64,000 nucleotides of DNA from Tropicimonas isoalkanivorans. GTDB taxonomy: Bacteria; Pseudomonadota; Alphaproteobacteria; Rhodobacterales; Rhodobacteraceae. A model generated the notes under the pieces. The model searched no databases and was not told the origin of the DNA. It saw nothing but the letters and a program-made list of their open reading frames with translations. The DNA lies in the NCBI RefSeq assembly GCF_900112335.1, contig NZ_FOLG01000008.1:1-64000 (forward strand), read 5' to 3'. How positions within the stretch are numbered: position 1 is the first letter of the stretch; every line of letters begins with the position of its first letter. The translations under genes and the position numbers were made by a program. This document shows, one piece after another, positions 1 through 9,538 of this stretch.

Positions 1-11
1 GGAGGAGAGAG

Positions 12-1778
12 ATGTCTGAGACCCGGGATCACGCGACGAAGAAGCTGATGAATTCGCCTGAGGCGATCATTCCCGAGATGATCGAGGGGATGCTGTCGGC
101 GCATCCGGACCTTTTGCGGCTGGAGGGCGAGACGGGCCGGGCCGTTGTGGCGGTGGATGGGCCGCGCGACGGGAAGGTGGGCATCGTCGTGGGTGGCGGT
201 TCCGGTCACGAGCCGGCGTTTGCGGGCTACGTGGGCCGTGGGCTGGCGGATGCGGCGGCGGTCGGCAACGTCTTTGCCTCGCCGAGCCCGGAGCACATCA
301 AGGAGGCCGCGATGGCCGCCGACGGCGGCGCGGGCGTGGTCTTTCTTTACGGAAACTACACCGGTGACGTGCTGAACTTCGACATGGCGGCGGAGGAATG
401 CGCCGAGATCGGCATCGACGTCCGCTCGGTCGCGGTGATCGACGACGTGGCCTCCGCACCGCCGGAACGGGCGGGCGAACGGCGTGGCATCGCGGGCGAC
501 TTCTTCGTCTTCAAGGTGGCCGGCGCCGCCGCGGACATGGGGCTCTCCCTGTTCGAGGTGGAGGCCGCCGCCCGCCGCGCCAATGCCGCGACGCTCTCCA
601 TGGGCGTGGCGCTCTCGGCCTGTTCGATGCCGCAGACGCTCAAGCCCAACTTCGAGATCGGCGACGACGAGATGGAAATCGGCATGGGCCTGCACGGCGA
701 ACCCGGCATGCGCCGCGCCAAGGTCGATACCGCCGACAGCGTCACCGACGAGATGATGGAGAAGATCCTGGGCGAGATGCCCCTCGCGGCGGGCGACGAG
801 GTCGCGGTGCTGGTCAACGGGCTGGGCTCCACCGGCCCGATGGAGCTCTACCTGGTCCACCGCCGGGTGGCGCAGATCCTGGCCGAACGGCAGGTGACGA
901 TCCACCACAGCTGGGTCGGCGAATACTGCACCTCGCTGGAGATGGCCGGCGCCTCGGTGACGCTGATGAAGCTCGACACGGACCTCAAGCGCCTCCTCGA
1001 CCACCCCTGCCGGACGCCCGCGCTCACCGTCGGCGCCCCGCCCGCACCGGTCGCCGGCGCCACCCGCACGGCCCGCGACTACGCCGCCGCCGCCCGCGCC
1101 GAGAGCGTCGACCGCGCTAGCCTGGAGGCCGGCGGCACGGTCACGCCGGAACTCTTCCGGGCGATGATGCAGGCCGCCGGCGAGGCGATCGCCCGTGAGA
1201 AGGACCACCTGAGCGAACTCGACGGGGTGATCGGCGACGGCGACCACGGGGTGACGATGGACATCGGCTGGACCGCGGTGCGCGCCGAACTCGCCGCCGC
1301 CACACCCGAGGACACCATCAGCCAGACCTGCACCCGGGCGGCCAAGGCGTTCCTCGACGCTGTCGGCGCCTCCTCCGGGCCGCTCTACGCCACCGCCTTC
1401 AACACCGCCGGCAAGGCGGTGGCCGACCGGCTCAACCTCGACGCGGAGGCCACCGCGGCCTGGGTCGAGGGGATGCTGGACGGCATCCTGAGCCGCGGCG
1501 GCGCGGCCCCCGGCGACAAGACCATGATCGACGCCTGGAAACCCGCCGCCGAAGCCGCCCGCAAGGCGGCCAAAGACGGGGCGGACGCCCTGGGCGTGCT
1601 TCAGGCGGCCGCCGAGGGCGCAAAGGCCGGCGCGGAGGCCACCCGCGACATGGAAAGCCGCCGCGGCCGCTCCAAAAAGCTCGGCACCCGCTCCATCGGC
1701 CACGTCGACCCCGGCGCCGCTTCCACCCACGTGGTGCTCGCCGCCATGACCGAGGCGCTCGCCACCGGCACCGCCTGA
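12..1778 (+). CDS. Dihydroxyacetone kinase, single-chain DhaK-DhaL type (ATP-dependent)
   Basis: This 588-residue protein phosphorylates dihydroxyacetone, or a related short ketose such as a tetrulose, in the cytoplasm. The N-terminal DhaK half (about 1-340) has the GGGSGHEP loop near residue 60 and the family's substrate-binding histidine, here His228 in MGLHGEPG, which forms a hemiaminal with the substrate carbonyl. The C-terminal DhaL half (about 375-588) has the ADP/Mg2+ loop GVIGDGDHG near 405. One-chain fusion indicates the ATP-using rather than the PTS-dependent type. A GGAGGAGAGAG ribosome site lies immediately upstream of the ATG. It starts at the window edge, so upstream operon partners cannot be seen. 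Family is certain; the exact sugar substrate is not. Confidence 0.93.
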   Translation: MSETRDHATKKLMNSPEAIIPEMIEGMLSAHPDLLRLEGETGRAVVAVDGPRDGKVGIVVGGGSGHEPAFAGYVGRGLADAAAVGNVFASPSPEHIKEAAMAADGGAGVVFLYGNYTGDVLNFDMAAEECAEIGIDVRSVAVIDDVASAPPERAGERRGIAGDFFVFKVAGAAADMGLSLFEVEAAARRANAATLSMGVALSACSMPQTLKPNFEIGDDEMEIGMGLHGEPGMRRAKVDTADSVTDEMMEKILGEMPLAAGDEVAVLVNGLGSTGPMELYLVHRRVAQILAERQVTIHHSWVGEYCTSLEMAGASVTLMKLDTDLKRLLDHPCRTPALTVGAPPAPVAGATRTARDYAAAARAESVDRASLEAGGTVTPELFRAMMQAAGEAIAREKDHLSELDGVIGDGDHGVTMDIGWTAVRAELAAATPEDTISQTCTRAAKAFLDAVGASSGPLYATAFNTAGKAVADRLNLDAEATAAWVEGMLDGILSRGGAAPGDKTMIDAWKPAAEAARKAAKDGADALGVLQAAAEGAKAGAEATRDMESRRGRSKKLGTRSIGHVDPGAASTHVVLAAMTEALATGTA

Positions 1779-1939
1779 CCCAACCCACCGCGGCGCCCGC
1801 CCCCCCAAGGCGGCCGCCGCACCCCTCAACACCCCCAAGCCACCCCGCCCGTCTTGTTGGCAAAAATACCCAATCCCAAAATCGCCAAACGCGCGGTGGA
1901 TGGCGGGTCTTGCCGAAGAGACGCCATGGGTCGACAGCG

Positions 1940-2875
1940 TCAGCCGTTCACCGGCGTCGGAAGGGGCGTGCCATCGAAAAAGGCGTGCATGTTGGCCCGC
2001 TGGAGCTCCGCCATGGCCGTGCGGGTTTCCACGGTTGCCGACCCACCGTGCGGGTAGAGCGCGACCTGTTCGAAGCCGGACAGGCGCGGATCCGGGTCGG
2101 GCTCCGACGCGAAGACATCGAGCGCCGCACCGGCCAAATCGCCCGCATTCAGCGCATCGATCAATGCCGCCTCGTCTACACAGCTGCCGCGCGCCACGTT
2201 GACCAGGACGCCATTCTCGCCCAGAGCGGAGATCACCTGCGCATCGACGATGTTCCGGGTGGCCCGCCCGCCGACGGTCGCGACCACGAGAATGTCCACA
2301 GCTCCGGCAAGCGAGACCGGGTCGGCATGATAGGTCCAGCCTTCGGGCACCGGCTTCGGGTTGCGGGACCAGTAATGGACAGGGCATTTGAAGGCCGCGA
2401 ACCGGTCCGCGATCTCCCTCCCGATGCGGCCCAACCCGAGAATGCCGACAGTGGTGCCCGACATCTTCCGGACAAGAGGCATCTCGCGCCCGCCCCAGGT
2501 AGCATCGCGCACCCATCGGTCGCCTTCGGCCAGCCGACGGAACTGGGCAAGTGTCAGGGCGACCGCCAGGTCGGCCACGTCATCGTTCAAAACGTCGGGC
2601 GTGTTCGTCACGGTGATTCCGCGGGCGTTGGCGGCGGCGATGTCGATCGCATCGTAGCCGACGCCGAAATTGGCGATCAGTTTCAGATCCGGCAGCAGGT
2701 CCATCTCGGCCGCACCGAAGGGCGCCCCGCCCTTGTAAGCGACCACCTCGACCCCGGGTTGGGCCTCCAACGCATCCGGGCTGGCCAGGTGCGGGGCGGA
2801 GAACTCTGCAGCCAGTGCCTCCGCCTCGGTGGCGGTAAACCCTCCAATTGCCAACGTCTTTCCATCACCAGTCAT
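1940..2875 (-). CDS. D-2-hydroxyacid dehydrogenase (NAD(P)-dependent)
   Basis: A 311-residue oxidoreductase of the D-isomer 2-hydroxyacid dehydrogenase family, reducing a 2-keto acid such as glyoxylate or hydroxypyruvate, or running the reverse reaction. The Rossmann motif GILGLGRIGREIADRF lies mid-protein. The catalytic Arg is in VNVARGS, and the catalytic His in LYPHGGSAT. The open frame extends 33 codons further upstream, but the ATG at 2875 is preceded by GGGAGCAGAAA, a good ribosome site, and begins the conserved fold. It is 111 bp downstream of doeB on the same strand, so it may be the last gene of the ectoine-degradation transcript, although this enzyme class is not a standard step of that route. 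Confidence 0.9.
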   Translation of the reverse strand: MTGDGKTLAIGGFTATEAEALAAEFSAPHLASPDALEAQPGVEVVAYKGGAPFGAAEMDLLPDLKLIANFGVGYDAIDIAAANARGITVTNTPDVLNDDVADLAVALTLAQFRRLAEGDRWVRDATWGGREMPLVRKMSGTTVGILGLGRIGREIADRFAAFKCPVHYWSRNPKPVPEGWTYHADPVSLAGAVDILVVATVGGRATRNIVDAQVISALGENGVLVNVARGSCVDEAALIDALNAGDLAGAALDVFASEPDPDPRLSGFEQVALYPHGGSATVETRTAMAELQRANMHAFFDGTPLPTPVNG

Positions 2876-2986
2876 TTTCTGCTCCCTGAAGTATGTGGCC
2901 GCTGCGCGCGGGGCGCGACAGCTCGTGCTTACAGCAACGCCGCGGAGAACGGCAGTCCGGGCGCCATGGATCATGCTTTATCGTAG

Positions 2987-4003
2987 CTACAGTGAAATGA
3001 GGGGCGTGGCGTCGTCCCTCTCCGCCAAAACGGCGAGGCAATCTCCGCTCTGGATCAGGCCAGGGAAATGGCGGGCGGCGAGAAGGCCGGCGCGGTTGGC
3101 CAATATGTCGACCGGGGCGCCGCCGGTGCGGTCGCTTCGCCAGACCCGGGCGAGCGGCTGACCGGCGGCAACCGTTTCGCCGAGATCCACCAGCGGCTGA
3201 ACCAGCCCGTCGCGCGTGGCGAAATGGAAACAGGCGTCATCCGGCATGGCAAGCGGAACACTGGGTGCCGGCCGCTCGATATCGCCCTCGAGGATACCGG
3301 CGTGGCGCAACACGTTCCGTCCACCGCGTATCGCAATTGCCGCAGATGCCGCCGTCGCGGTCCCTCCTCCTCCCAACTCGGTCGTGACAAAAGCCTTTCC
3401 CTGGCGCTCCACTTCAGTGTCGTACATGCCCGCCGGATCGATTTCCCGCATCATCATGCTGTAGGGTGCTGCAAAGGCATCGACGGCGGCCATGCACGCC
3501 GCCTGCTGCTCGGCGTCCTCCAGGTAATGCGCGGCGGCATAGGGAAGGAAGTCCAGTGTCTTGCCGCCCGAATGGTAGTCCAGAACCACATCGGCCATCG
3601 GAACCAAAACATCCGCGAAATAGTGCGCGATCTTTTGGGTCACAGGTCCGTCCGGGCGACCGGGAAAGGCGCGATTGAGGTTGACGTGATCTATCGGGCT
3701 TGTGCGGGTGCCCGCGCGAAAAGCGGGGTAATTCATGTAGGGCACGATGATAATCCGGCCTGCCACCTGCTCCGGCGCGATTTCCCAGGCGAGGTGTTGC
3801 AGCGCGATTGGGCCCTCGTATTCGTCGCCGTGGTTACCGCCCGTCAGGAGCGCCGTCGGACCTTGGCCTCCGACGATGACGGTGACGGGAATCATGACAT
3901 TGCCCCAGGCGCTATCGTTGCGGGAATGGGGCAGTTGCAGGAAACCGTGACGCTTTCCCGGTGCCTCCAGCGACATCGTCGGGCGGATCGGGTTGAGCAT
4001 CAT
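2987..4003 (-). CDS. doeB: N-acetyl-diaminobutyrate deacetylase DoeB (AstE/AspA family)
   Basis: A 338-residue zinc carboxypeptidase-fold amidohydrolase. DoeB removes the acetyl group from N-alpha-acetyl-L-2,4-diaminobutyrate, the product of ectoine hydrolase, giving diaminobutyrate. Zinc ligands are visible in GGNHGDEYEG (His and Glu) and in VLDYHSGG (His), with a catalytic Glu in TTELGGGG. The open frame runs further upstream inside doeA, but the ATG at 4003 overlaps the doeA stop as ATGA, which fixes the start and implies translational coupling. The fold alone would also allow succinylglutamate desuccinylase or aspartoacylase; the doeA neighbour decides the call. Confidence 0.87.
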   Translation of the reverse strand: MMLNPIRPTMSLEAPGKRHGFLQLPHSRNDSAWGNVMIPVTVIVGGQGPTALLTGGNHGDEYEGPIALQHLAWEIAPEQVAGRIIIVPYMNYPAFRAGTRTSPIDHVNLNRAFPGRPDGPVTQKIAHYFADVLVPMADVVLDYHSGGKTLDFLPYAAAHYLEDAEQQAACMAAVDAFAAPYSMMMREIDPAGMYDTEVERQGKAFVTTELGGGGTATAASAAIAIRGGRNVLRHAGILEGDIERPAPSVPLAMPDDACFHFATRDGLVQPLVDLGETVAAGQPLARVWRSDRTGGAPVDILANRAGLLAARHFPGLIQSGDCLAVLAERDDATPLISL

Positions 4004-5196
4004 GCCTTGACCAGCATCTTGCGGGGCAGGTCGCAGAAGACGAACGGGGCGCCGTCCGTGATGGCGATGGATTCGGTGGTTTCGTAGCCCCAGGTGTCCA
4101 TCCACAGGCCGGTCATGAAGTGGAACGTCATCCCCGGTTTCAGCACGGTCATGTCGCCCCGGCGCAACGACATCGTGCGCTCGCCCCAGTCGGGCGGATA
4201 GCTCAGCCCGATGGAATAGCCGGTTCGGTTGTCCTTCACGATGCCGTAGCGGTCGAGCACCTTGTAAAAGGCGATCGCGATGTCTTCGCAAGTGTTGCCG
4301 GCCCGCGCGGCCTCCAGCCCGGCGTCCATGCCTTCCAGAACAGCCTTTTCGGCGTCCAATATCTCCTTCGGCGGCTTGCCGAGGAAGATCGTGCGCGAAA
4401 GCGGCACGTGGTAGCGCTGATAGCAGCCGGCGACTTCATAAAACGTGCCCTCGTTGGGCCGCATGGGAAGGTCGTCCCAGGTCATGTGCGGCGCGGCGGC
4501 ATCCGGGCCGGACGGCAGCAGCGGCACGATGGCCGGGTAGTCGCCGCCGTGGCCGTCCTGTTCGTCGTAGCGCAGGCCCGCATCGTAGATCTCGGCCACC
4601 AGGTCACATTTCCGCATGCCGACCTCGACGGTCTCGGCAATCCGCCGGTGCATTCGCTCGACGATGCGGGCGGCCTGACGCATGTAGTGCAGTTCCTTGT
4701 CGGACTTCACGGCGCGTTGCCAGTTCACCAGCCCCGTCGCATCCGCGAACCGCGCGGCGGGCAACCCATGCTGCAGCCGATCGTGCGCCCTGGCCGAATA
4801 CCAGTAGTTGTCCATCTCGACGCCCACGGTCCCCCGGTGCCAGCCCATGTCGGTCAGCTGTGCGCAGAGGTAGTCCATCGGGTGGCGATCCGTGGATTGC
4901 ACATAATTGTCGGGATACCCGATGACGTAGTGCTCGCTCATCCAGACGGTCCGATAGGCGCCATTGGCATCCTGGCTGCGCCCGAACCAGATCGGCGGGC
5001 CGTCCGGCCCGATCAACACGCATTGGTGCACGTAAAAGGACCAGCCGCCATATCCCGCGATCCAGGCCATGTTCGAAGGATCGCTGATGATAAGCAGATC
5101 GAGGCCACGCCGGGCCATCTCCGCTCGGGTCTGGATCACGCGGGCTTCGTATTCGTCGTCGGTAAACCGCTCCGGCGTTCTCTGGAGGTCGGGCAT
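4000..5196 (-). CDS. doeA: Ectoine hydrolase DoeA (M24 Xaa-Pro peptidase-like)
   Basis: A 398-residue cytoplasmic protein with the creatinase/prolidase N-domain followed by a pita-bread M24 domain. DoeA opens the ectoine ring to N-acetyl-diaminobutyrate. Hallmarks include SNMAWIAGYGGWSFYVHQ, the early DNYWYSARA stretch and GCYQRYHVPLSRTIFLG; its length fits DoeA. Several canonical M24 metal ligands are replaced, as expected for ectoine hydrolases, which are not classical metallopeptidases. The start at 5196 follows a GAGGAC-containing leader; an in-frame ATG 30 codons upstream lacks supporting similarity. It overlaps doeB by 4 nt. doeC and doeD, the usual following steps, are not in the window. 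Confidence 0.9.
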   Translation of the reverse strand: MPDLQRTPERFTDDEYEARVIQTRAEMARRGLDLLIISDPSNMAWIAGYGGWSFYVHQCVLIGPDGPPIWFGRSQDANGAYRTVWMSEHYVIGYPDNYVQSTDRHPMDYLCAQLTDMGWHRGTVGVEMDNYWYSARAHDRLQHGLPAARFADATGLVNWQRAVKSDKELHYMRQAARIVERMHRRIAETVEVGMRKCDLVAEIYDAGLRYDEQDGHGGDYPAIVPLLPSGPDAAAPHMTWDDLPMRPNEGTFYEVAGCYQRYHVPLSRTIFLGKPPKEILDAEKAVLEGMDAGLEAARAGNTCEDIAIAFYKVLDRYGIVKDNRTGYSIGLSYPPDWGERTMSLRRGDMTVLKPGMTFHFMTGLWMDTWGYETTESIAITDGAPFVFCDLPRKMLVKA

Positions 5197-5762
5197 GGAG
5201 GTCCTCAGGGTGAAGCGACGCGCGCCTGAATGGGAGTGGCCACAACCTGCGCGCCTGCTCCGATCGCGCTGATGGAAGGATGCCAAAGAGCCCTGACCCC
5301 GTCGCGGACGGCCGGAAGGCTGGGCAGCGCTGGTTCACCCGCTCCGGCGGTCCTGCCGTGCGCTTGCCCCACCGGCGTGAGCCGGTCCCTGCCCCCAATG
5401 TTCTTCAAGGCGGCCCTCAGGTCTTCGATCCTCACCATTTCCACAACGGGACCTCCGGGACGCGCCGGTGTCAACCTTTTCCCGCCCCTACTTCGGACAT
5501 CGCGGGCACAATCCCAGCCGCCGGACACACCCGCACTGAAGACACCCCCGTGCGACCCTGCCACGAATCGCTGGGGGCCCGTCTTGGGCCACCTTATCCG
5601 GCGCCGCTCAGGACGTTTCCTGCCCGCTCAGGAACAGACCAAATATTCCGTACCGGCGCGATTTCGTGACGAAATTTCTTCGTTTTGCAATCCGCAGCTT
5701 GGCGCATCGCCCCGCGTGCTGCACTGTTTGCCGATAACCATAGGGGAACAAAGGGGCCAGCC
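5197..5762. other. Divergent intergenic region between doeA and the amino-acid symporter
   Basis: 566 bp without a convincing gene. It must hold the leftward doeA promoter and the rightward symporter promoter. A leftward 119-codon open frame (5205-5564) is present but has no recognised motif, no clear ribosome site and an Arg/Gly/Pro-rich start, so it is not called as a gene; a decayed gene cannot be excluded. The last 120 bp before the symporter are clearly more AT-rich than the rest (for example 5641-5695), consistent with promoter DNA. No operator palindrome was firmly recognised. Confidence 0.5.
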
Positions 5763-7217
5763 ATGGATGCAATTATCGGATTTCTTAACACAATTTTTTG
5801 GGGATACGTCCTCATCTACGGCCTGCTGGCGGTGGGGGTCTATTTCACGATCCGCCTCGGCGGGATCCAGTTCCGCCACTTTGGCGAGTTCTTCCGGGTG
5901 ATCCGCAAGGCGCCCGAAACCGACGATCAGGGGATCACCCCGTTCCAGGCGCTGACCGTATCGCTCGCTTCCCGCGTGGGTGTCGGCAATATTGCTGGCG
6001 TCGCGGTGGCCCTGAACCTCGGCGGACCGGGCGCGATCTTCTGGATGTGGATGGTCGCCCTCGTTGGTATGGCCACAGCGTATTCCGAAAGCACTTTGGC
6101 GCAGCTTTACAAGACTCACGGGCCGAGGGGCATGTATCGCGGCGGGCCGGCTTTCTACATTTCGCACGGGATGAACATGCCCTGGCTGGGCGCGATCTTC
6201 TCGGTCTGCCTGATCCTATCGTTCGGGCTCGTCTTCAACGCGGTTCAGGCGAACTCGATCGCCCAAGCCACGCAGGGCGCGTTCGGTATTCCCACCTGGC
6301 TCGTCGGGCTGGTCATCGCCGGGCTCGTCGCCGTCGTCATCTTCGGCGGCATCAGGAAGATCGCAGCCGTCGCGGAAAAGGTCGTGCCCGCCATGGCCGG
6401 TGTCTATCTTCTGGTGGCGCTGATCATCCTGATCATGAATATCGGCGAGGTTCCGGGTGTTCTCGGCCAGATCGTCGGCTCGGCACTCGGATTTTCCGAG
6501 GTCGCAGGCGGCGTGACCGGGGGCGTGATGGCGGCGATGATGAACGGCGTCAAACGCGGCCTCTTCTCCAACGAGGCCGGCATGGGCTCCGCTCCCAACA
6601 TCGCGGCCGTCGCCACGCCGGTGCCGCACCATCCCTCCAGCCAGGGCTTCGTCCAGGCGCTCGGTGTTTTCATCGACACGCTGGTGATCTGCACCTGCAC
6701 GGCGGTCATCATCCTGCTGTCCGGCGTCTACGTTCCGGGCGGAGAGGAAACCGGGACGGTGTTGACCCAATCGGCCCTCACGGCTGAAATCGGTGCCTTT
6801 GGTGGGTACTTCATCGCCATCGCGATCTTCTTCTTCGCCTTCACGTCGATCATCGGCAACTACTCCTACTCGGAAAATGCCATGGTCTATCTCGGCGCGG
6901 GAGATCCGAAGTATCTGACGATCCTTCGGTCCGCAGTGGTGCTGATGGTAATCTGGGGCTCGCTGCAGGCGGTCTCGACCGTCTTCAATGCCGCGGATGC
7001 CTCGATGGGGTTGATGGCGACAATCAACTTGATCGCGATTGTCACCCTCTCGGGGACCGTGATCAAGTTGACGAAGGATTACTTCGCGCAGCGCGCTCAG
7101 GGCATCGAACCGGTGTTTCACGCCGCCGACTATCCGGAACTGGAACGCGGTATCGAGCACGCGATCTGGTATCGAGAGAGCGTTCACGGTCGCGTTTCCG
7201 GCGAAGAGGCGGGCTGA
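5763..7217 (+). CDS. Sodium:alanine/glycine symporter (AGCS family)
   Basis: A 484-residue inner-membrane carrier that imports alanine, glycine or a related amino acid with sodium. It opens with a hydrophobic helix (IIGFLNTIFWGYVLIYGLL), then the family stretch TVSLASRVGVGNIAGVAVAL and the conserved GLFSNEAGMGSAPN loop. About ten further hydrophobic segments run to residue 450, ending in a charged cytoplasmic tail. The ATG at 5763 has an AGGGGAACAAAGGGG leader; the frame stays open 26 codons upstream without support. It diverges from doeA, so it may feed the same catabolic theme (amino acids or diaminobutyrate), but this is inference from position only. Confidence 0.92.
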   Translation: MDAIIGFLNTIFWGYVLIYGLLAVGVYFTIRLGGIQFRHFGEFFRVIRKAPETDDQGITPFQALTVSLASRVGVGNIAGVAVALNLGGPGAIFWMWMVALVGMATAYSESTLAQLYKTHGPRGMYRGGPAFYISHGMNMPWLGAIFSVCLILSFGLVFNAVQANSIAQATQGAFGIPTWLVGLVIAGLVAVVIFGGIRKIAAVAEKVVPAMAGVYLLVALIILIMNIGEVPGVLGQIVGSALGFSEVAGGVTGGVMAAMMNGVKRGLFSNEAGMGSAPNIAAVATPVPHHPSSQGFVQALGVFIDTLVICTCTAVIILLSGVYVPGGEETGTVLTQSALTAEIGAFGGYFIAIAIFFFAFTSIIGNYSYSENAMVYLGAGDPKYLTILRSAVVLMVIWGSLQAVSTVFNAADASMGLMATINLIAIVTLSGTVIKLTKDYFAQRAQGIEPVFHAADYPELERGIEHAIWYRESVHGRVSGEEAG

Positions 7218-7633
7218 TCGGGTGATCCCGAATCTTCGCGAGCGTCCTGGGCGGCGGCCCTCCGCAAGACCCAAGGCGCTCCGTCCGAACTAGTACGATT
7301 TTAACCGGCCCCCTCTTCAAAGCGGGGGCCGCAGTTACGATGGAATTGGGTGCATTTGCTCACGAATTAACCTCCCGAGACTCCCCCCGCGCAGCCTTTT
7401 CGAGAATTGGCCTTGCAATGCCGTGACGGGTTCGATTTGCTGCCGCGATACGCGGGGAAGGCCCCTTGCGGGCCAAAGTTGGATCAATAGACGAAACGCG
7501 TGGCAGCCAGACAGATCGGAACACCGTCGTACACAGTTGATTGACTTCGCTCGGTTCTTCGACGTCACTCGGTACGGGCGCGGCCCCCATCCCGCGGACG
7601 ATTCGATGGGGAGGAGGCTCTGGGGAGGAAACT
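7218..7633. other. Intergenic region upstream of the TRAP operon, with an 8-bp hairpin
   Basis: 416 bp between the symporter stop and the TRAP membrane subunit. At 7306-7331 an 8-bp perfect stem (CGGCCCCC paired with GGGGGCCG, 10-nt loop) could end the symporter transcript, but no T-run follows, so it is at best a weak terminator. The rest should contain the TRAP promoter. Short frames across it (for example 7360-7722 on the minus strand) show no motif and are not called. Confidence 0.45.
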
Positions 7634-8131
7634 ATGGGTATTACTCGGGTCCTTGACCTGATCAATGAAACCGTGGGGCGGATCGTAGCCGTCATCGCGG
7701 TCGTGTTTGCTGCGATCATCATCTACGATGTCATTATGCGCTACGTGTTCAACGATCCGACACGATGGGCATTTGACGTCACCAAACAGATGTTCGGATT
7801 CTACTTCGTCATGCTCGGCGGCTATGCCCTGAAGCATCGGTCGCACGTATCTGTCGACCTCGTGACGGAGACCCTCACACCGGGCGTGCTCCGTATCGTC
7901 GAGGCTGCCGGCTACATCATTTTCTTCTTCCCGTTCGCCTGGGTGTTCTTCACCCGGTCGTGGGAATTCGCGACGCGCTCTCTGGCGCAGGCAGAGACAA
8001 CTTATGGTGCAGTGCAGCTGCCGGTCTATCCGCTCAAGATATCCATGTGCGTCGCGGCCGGACTGCTTCTGATCCAGGGTGTTTCGGAATTCATCAAGAT
8101 CCTGTTCGGTTACAGGGAACCTGCCCAATGA
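7634..8131 (+). CDS. TRAP transporter small permease subunit (DctQ/TakQ type)
   Basis: A 165-residue membrane protein with four predicted helices: near 10-30, 50-70 (containing MFGFYFVMLGGYALKHRSHV, typical of DctQ), 90-112 and 130-150. It forms the membrane complex with the large permease. The GGGGAGGAAACT site just before the ATG at 7634 sets the start; the frame is open for 31 codons upstream. Its stop overlaps the large-subunit start as ATGA (8128-8131), so the two are translationally coupled. First gene of a three-gene TRAP operon. Confidence 0.92.
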   Translation: MGITRVLDLINETVGRIVAVIAVVFAAIIIYDVIMRYVFNDPTRWAFDVTKQMFGFYFVMLGGYALKHRSHVSVDLVTETLTPGVLRIVEAAGYIIFFFPFAWVFFTRSWEFATRSLAQAETTYGAVQLPVYPLKISMCVAAGLLLIQGVSEFIKILFGYREPAQ

Positions 8132-9453
8132 ATCCGGAACTTATCGCTGTCGTTATGTTCGGCCTGCTGCTGCTCGGCCTGTTCATGGGCCATCCGCTGG
8201 CCTTCGTTCTGGGCGGTACGGCCGTCCTGACCACCTTCATCGCCGGTAAGCCGATGGTGCTCGGCATCGTGATCAACCGGATCTTCGGCGATGTTCTGGA
8301 CAACTTCACCCTGATCGCCATTCCGCTCTTCGTGCTCATGGCACGGTTCCTGTCGGACTCTGGCGTCACGGACCGAATGTTCGAATCCCTGCGGCTGCTG
8401 ATGTCCAACATCCGTGGCGGGCTGGCGCTGGCCGTCGTTTTCATCTCGATTTTGCTCGCGGCCACCACCGGGATCATCGGTGCCTCCATCACCGTGATGG
8501 GCGTGATGGCGCTGCGGCCCATGCTGCAGTACGGCTACGCCCAAACGTTGACGACCGGTGTCATCGCGGCGTCGGGCTGCCTCGGCATCCTGATCCCGCC
8601 GTCGATCATGCTGATCCTTATGGCCAGCTACTCGCCGCTGTCGGTGGGCGAACTCTTTGCAGGGTCCATGGTGCCTGGCGTGCTGCTCGGTCTCAGCTAC
8701 GCCGTCTACGTCTACCTCGTGTCGGTCTTCCGGCCCGACCTGGCGCCAGCGGTCGAACCGGACGAAAAGATCTCCCGCGGCGCCCTGATGCGGATGCTCG
8801 CGTTCGAGGCGGTGCCGCCGCTGGTTCTGATCCTCGGTATCCTCGGCTCGCTGCTGGCGGGCATCGCGACGGCCACCGAGGCCTCCGCCATCGGTGCGTT
8901 CCTGGCGCTGCTGATCGTGATCATGCGCGGCAAGTTCCATTGGTCGACGTTCTACAGCGCCATGCTGGAGACGGCCCGGACCTCCGCGATGATCCTGTTC
9001 ATCGTTGTCGGCGCCACGGCGTTTACCGGCGTGTTCAACATCACCGGGGGCCTTCGCGCCACGCAGGAGATCATCCGCTCGCTGGACATGGCGCCGTGGC
9101 TGCTGATCACCATGATGATGGTGATCGTCTTCATCCTCGGCGCGTTCCTGGACTGGACCGGCATCGTGCTGCTGTCGTTCCCGATCTTCCTGCCAATCGT
9201 GCAGGAGATGGAAATCAGCATGCTGTGGTTCGTCGTGCTGATGGCGGTGGTGCTTCAGACGTCCTTCCTGACGCCACCATTTGGCTACGCCCTGTTCTAC
9301 CTGAGGGCGATCGCGCCGAAGGAGGTGCGCACCGGCCAGATCATCAGGGGCGTCCTGCCCTTCATCGCGCTGATCGTGCTGATGTGCTTGCTCGTCGCCG
9401 CCATCCCGAGCCTCGTCACGTGGCTACCGGCGCGGCTTTACACCCAAGGATAA
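8128..9453 (+). CDS. TRAP transporter large permease subunit (DctM/TakM type)
   Basis: A 441-residue inner-membrane protein carrying the ion-coupled translocation pathway, with about 12 hydrophobic segments. DctM signatures include GHPLAFVLGG near the start, AATTGIIGASITVMGVMAL, GCLGILIPPSIMLILMA and the C-terminal FLTPPFGYALFYLR. The start overlaps the small-subunit stop (ATGA). An in-frame start 56 codons upstream lies inside the small subunit and is ignored. The periplasmic binding protein follows after 85 bp. Confidence 0.94.
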   Translation: MNPELIAVVMFGLLLLGLFMGHPLAFVLGGTAVLTTFIAGKPMVLGIVINRIFGDVLDNFTLIAIPLFVLMARFLSDSGVTDRMFESLRLLMSNIRGGLALAVVFISILLAATTGIIGASITVMGVMALRPMLQYGYAQTLTTGVIAASGCLGILIPPSIMLILMASYSPLSVGELFAGSMVPGVLLGLSYAVYVYLVSVFRPDLAPAVEPDEKISRGALMRMLAFEAVPPLVLILGILGSLLAGIATATEASAIGAFLALLIVIMRGKFHWSTFYSAMLETARTSAMILFIVVGATAFTGVFNITGGLRATQEIIRSLDMAPWLLITMMMVIVFILGAFLDWTGIVLLSFPIFLPIVQEMEISMLWFVVLMAVVLQTSFLTPPFGYALFYLRAIAPKEVRTGQIIRGVLPFIALIVLMCLLVAAIPSLVTWLPARLYTQG

Positions 9454-9538
9454 GAAACGACCCACGGGGCGGCTTGCTCTGCGTGCCGCTGCCCCGTGGC
9501 TACCGCTTGTGACTGTTTCAATAGGAGAGGAGAAAACC

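Noticed and set aside
5205-5564. 119-codon frame upstream of doeA, considered as a gene or pseudogene
   Set aside because: No recognisable motif, no ribosome site, low-complexity start. Left as intergenic, with a note.
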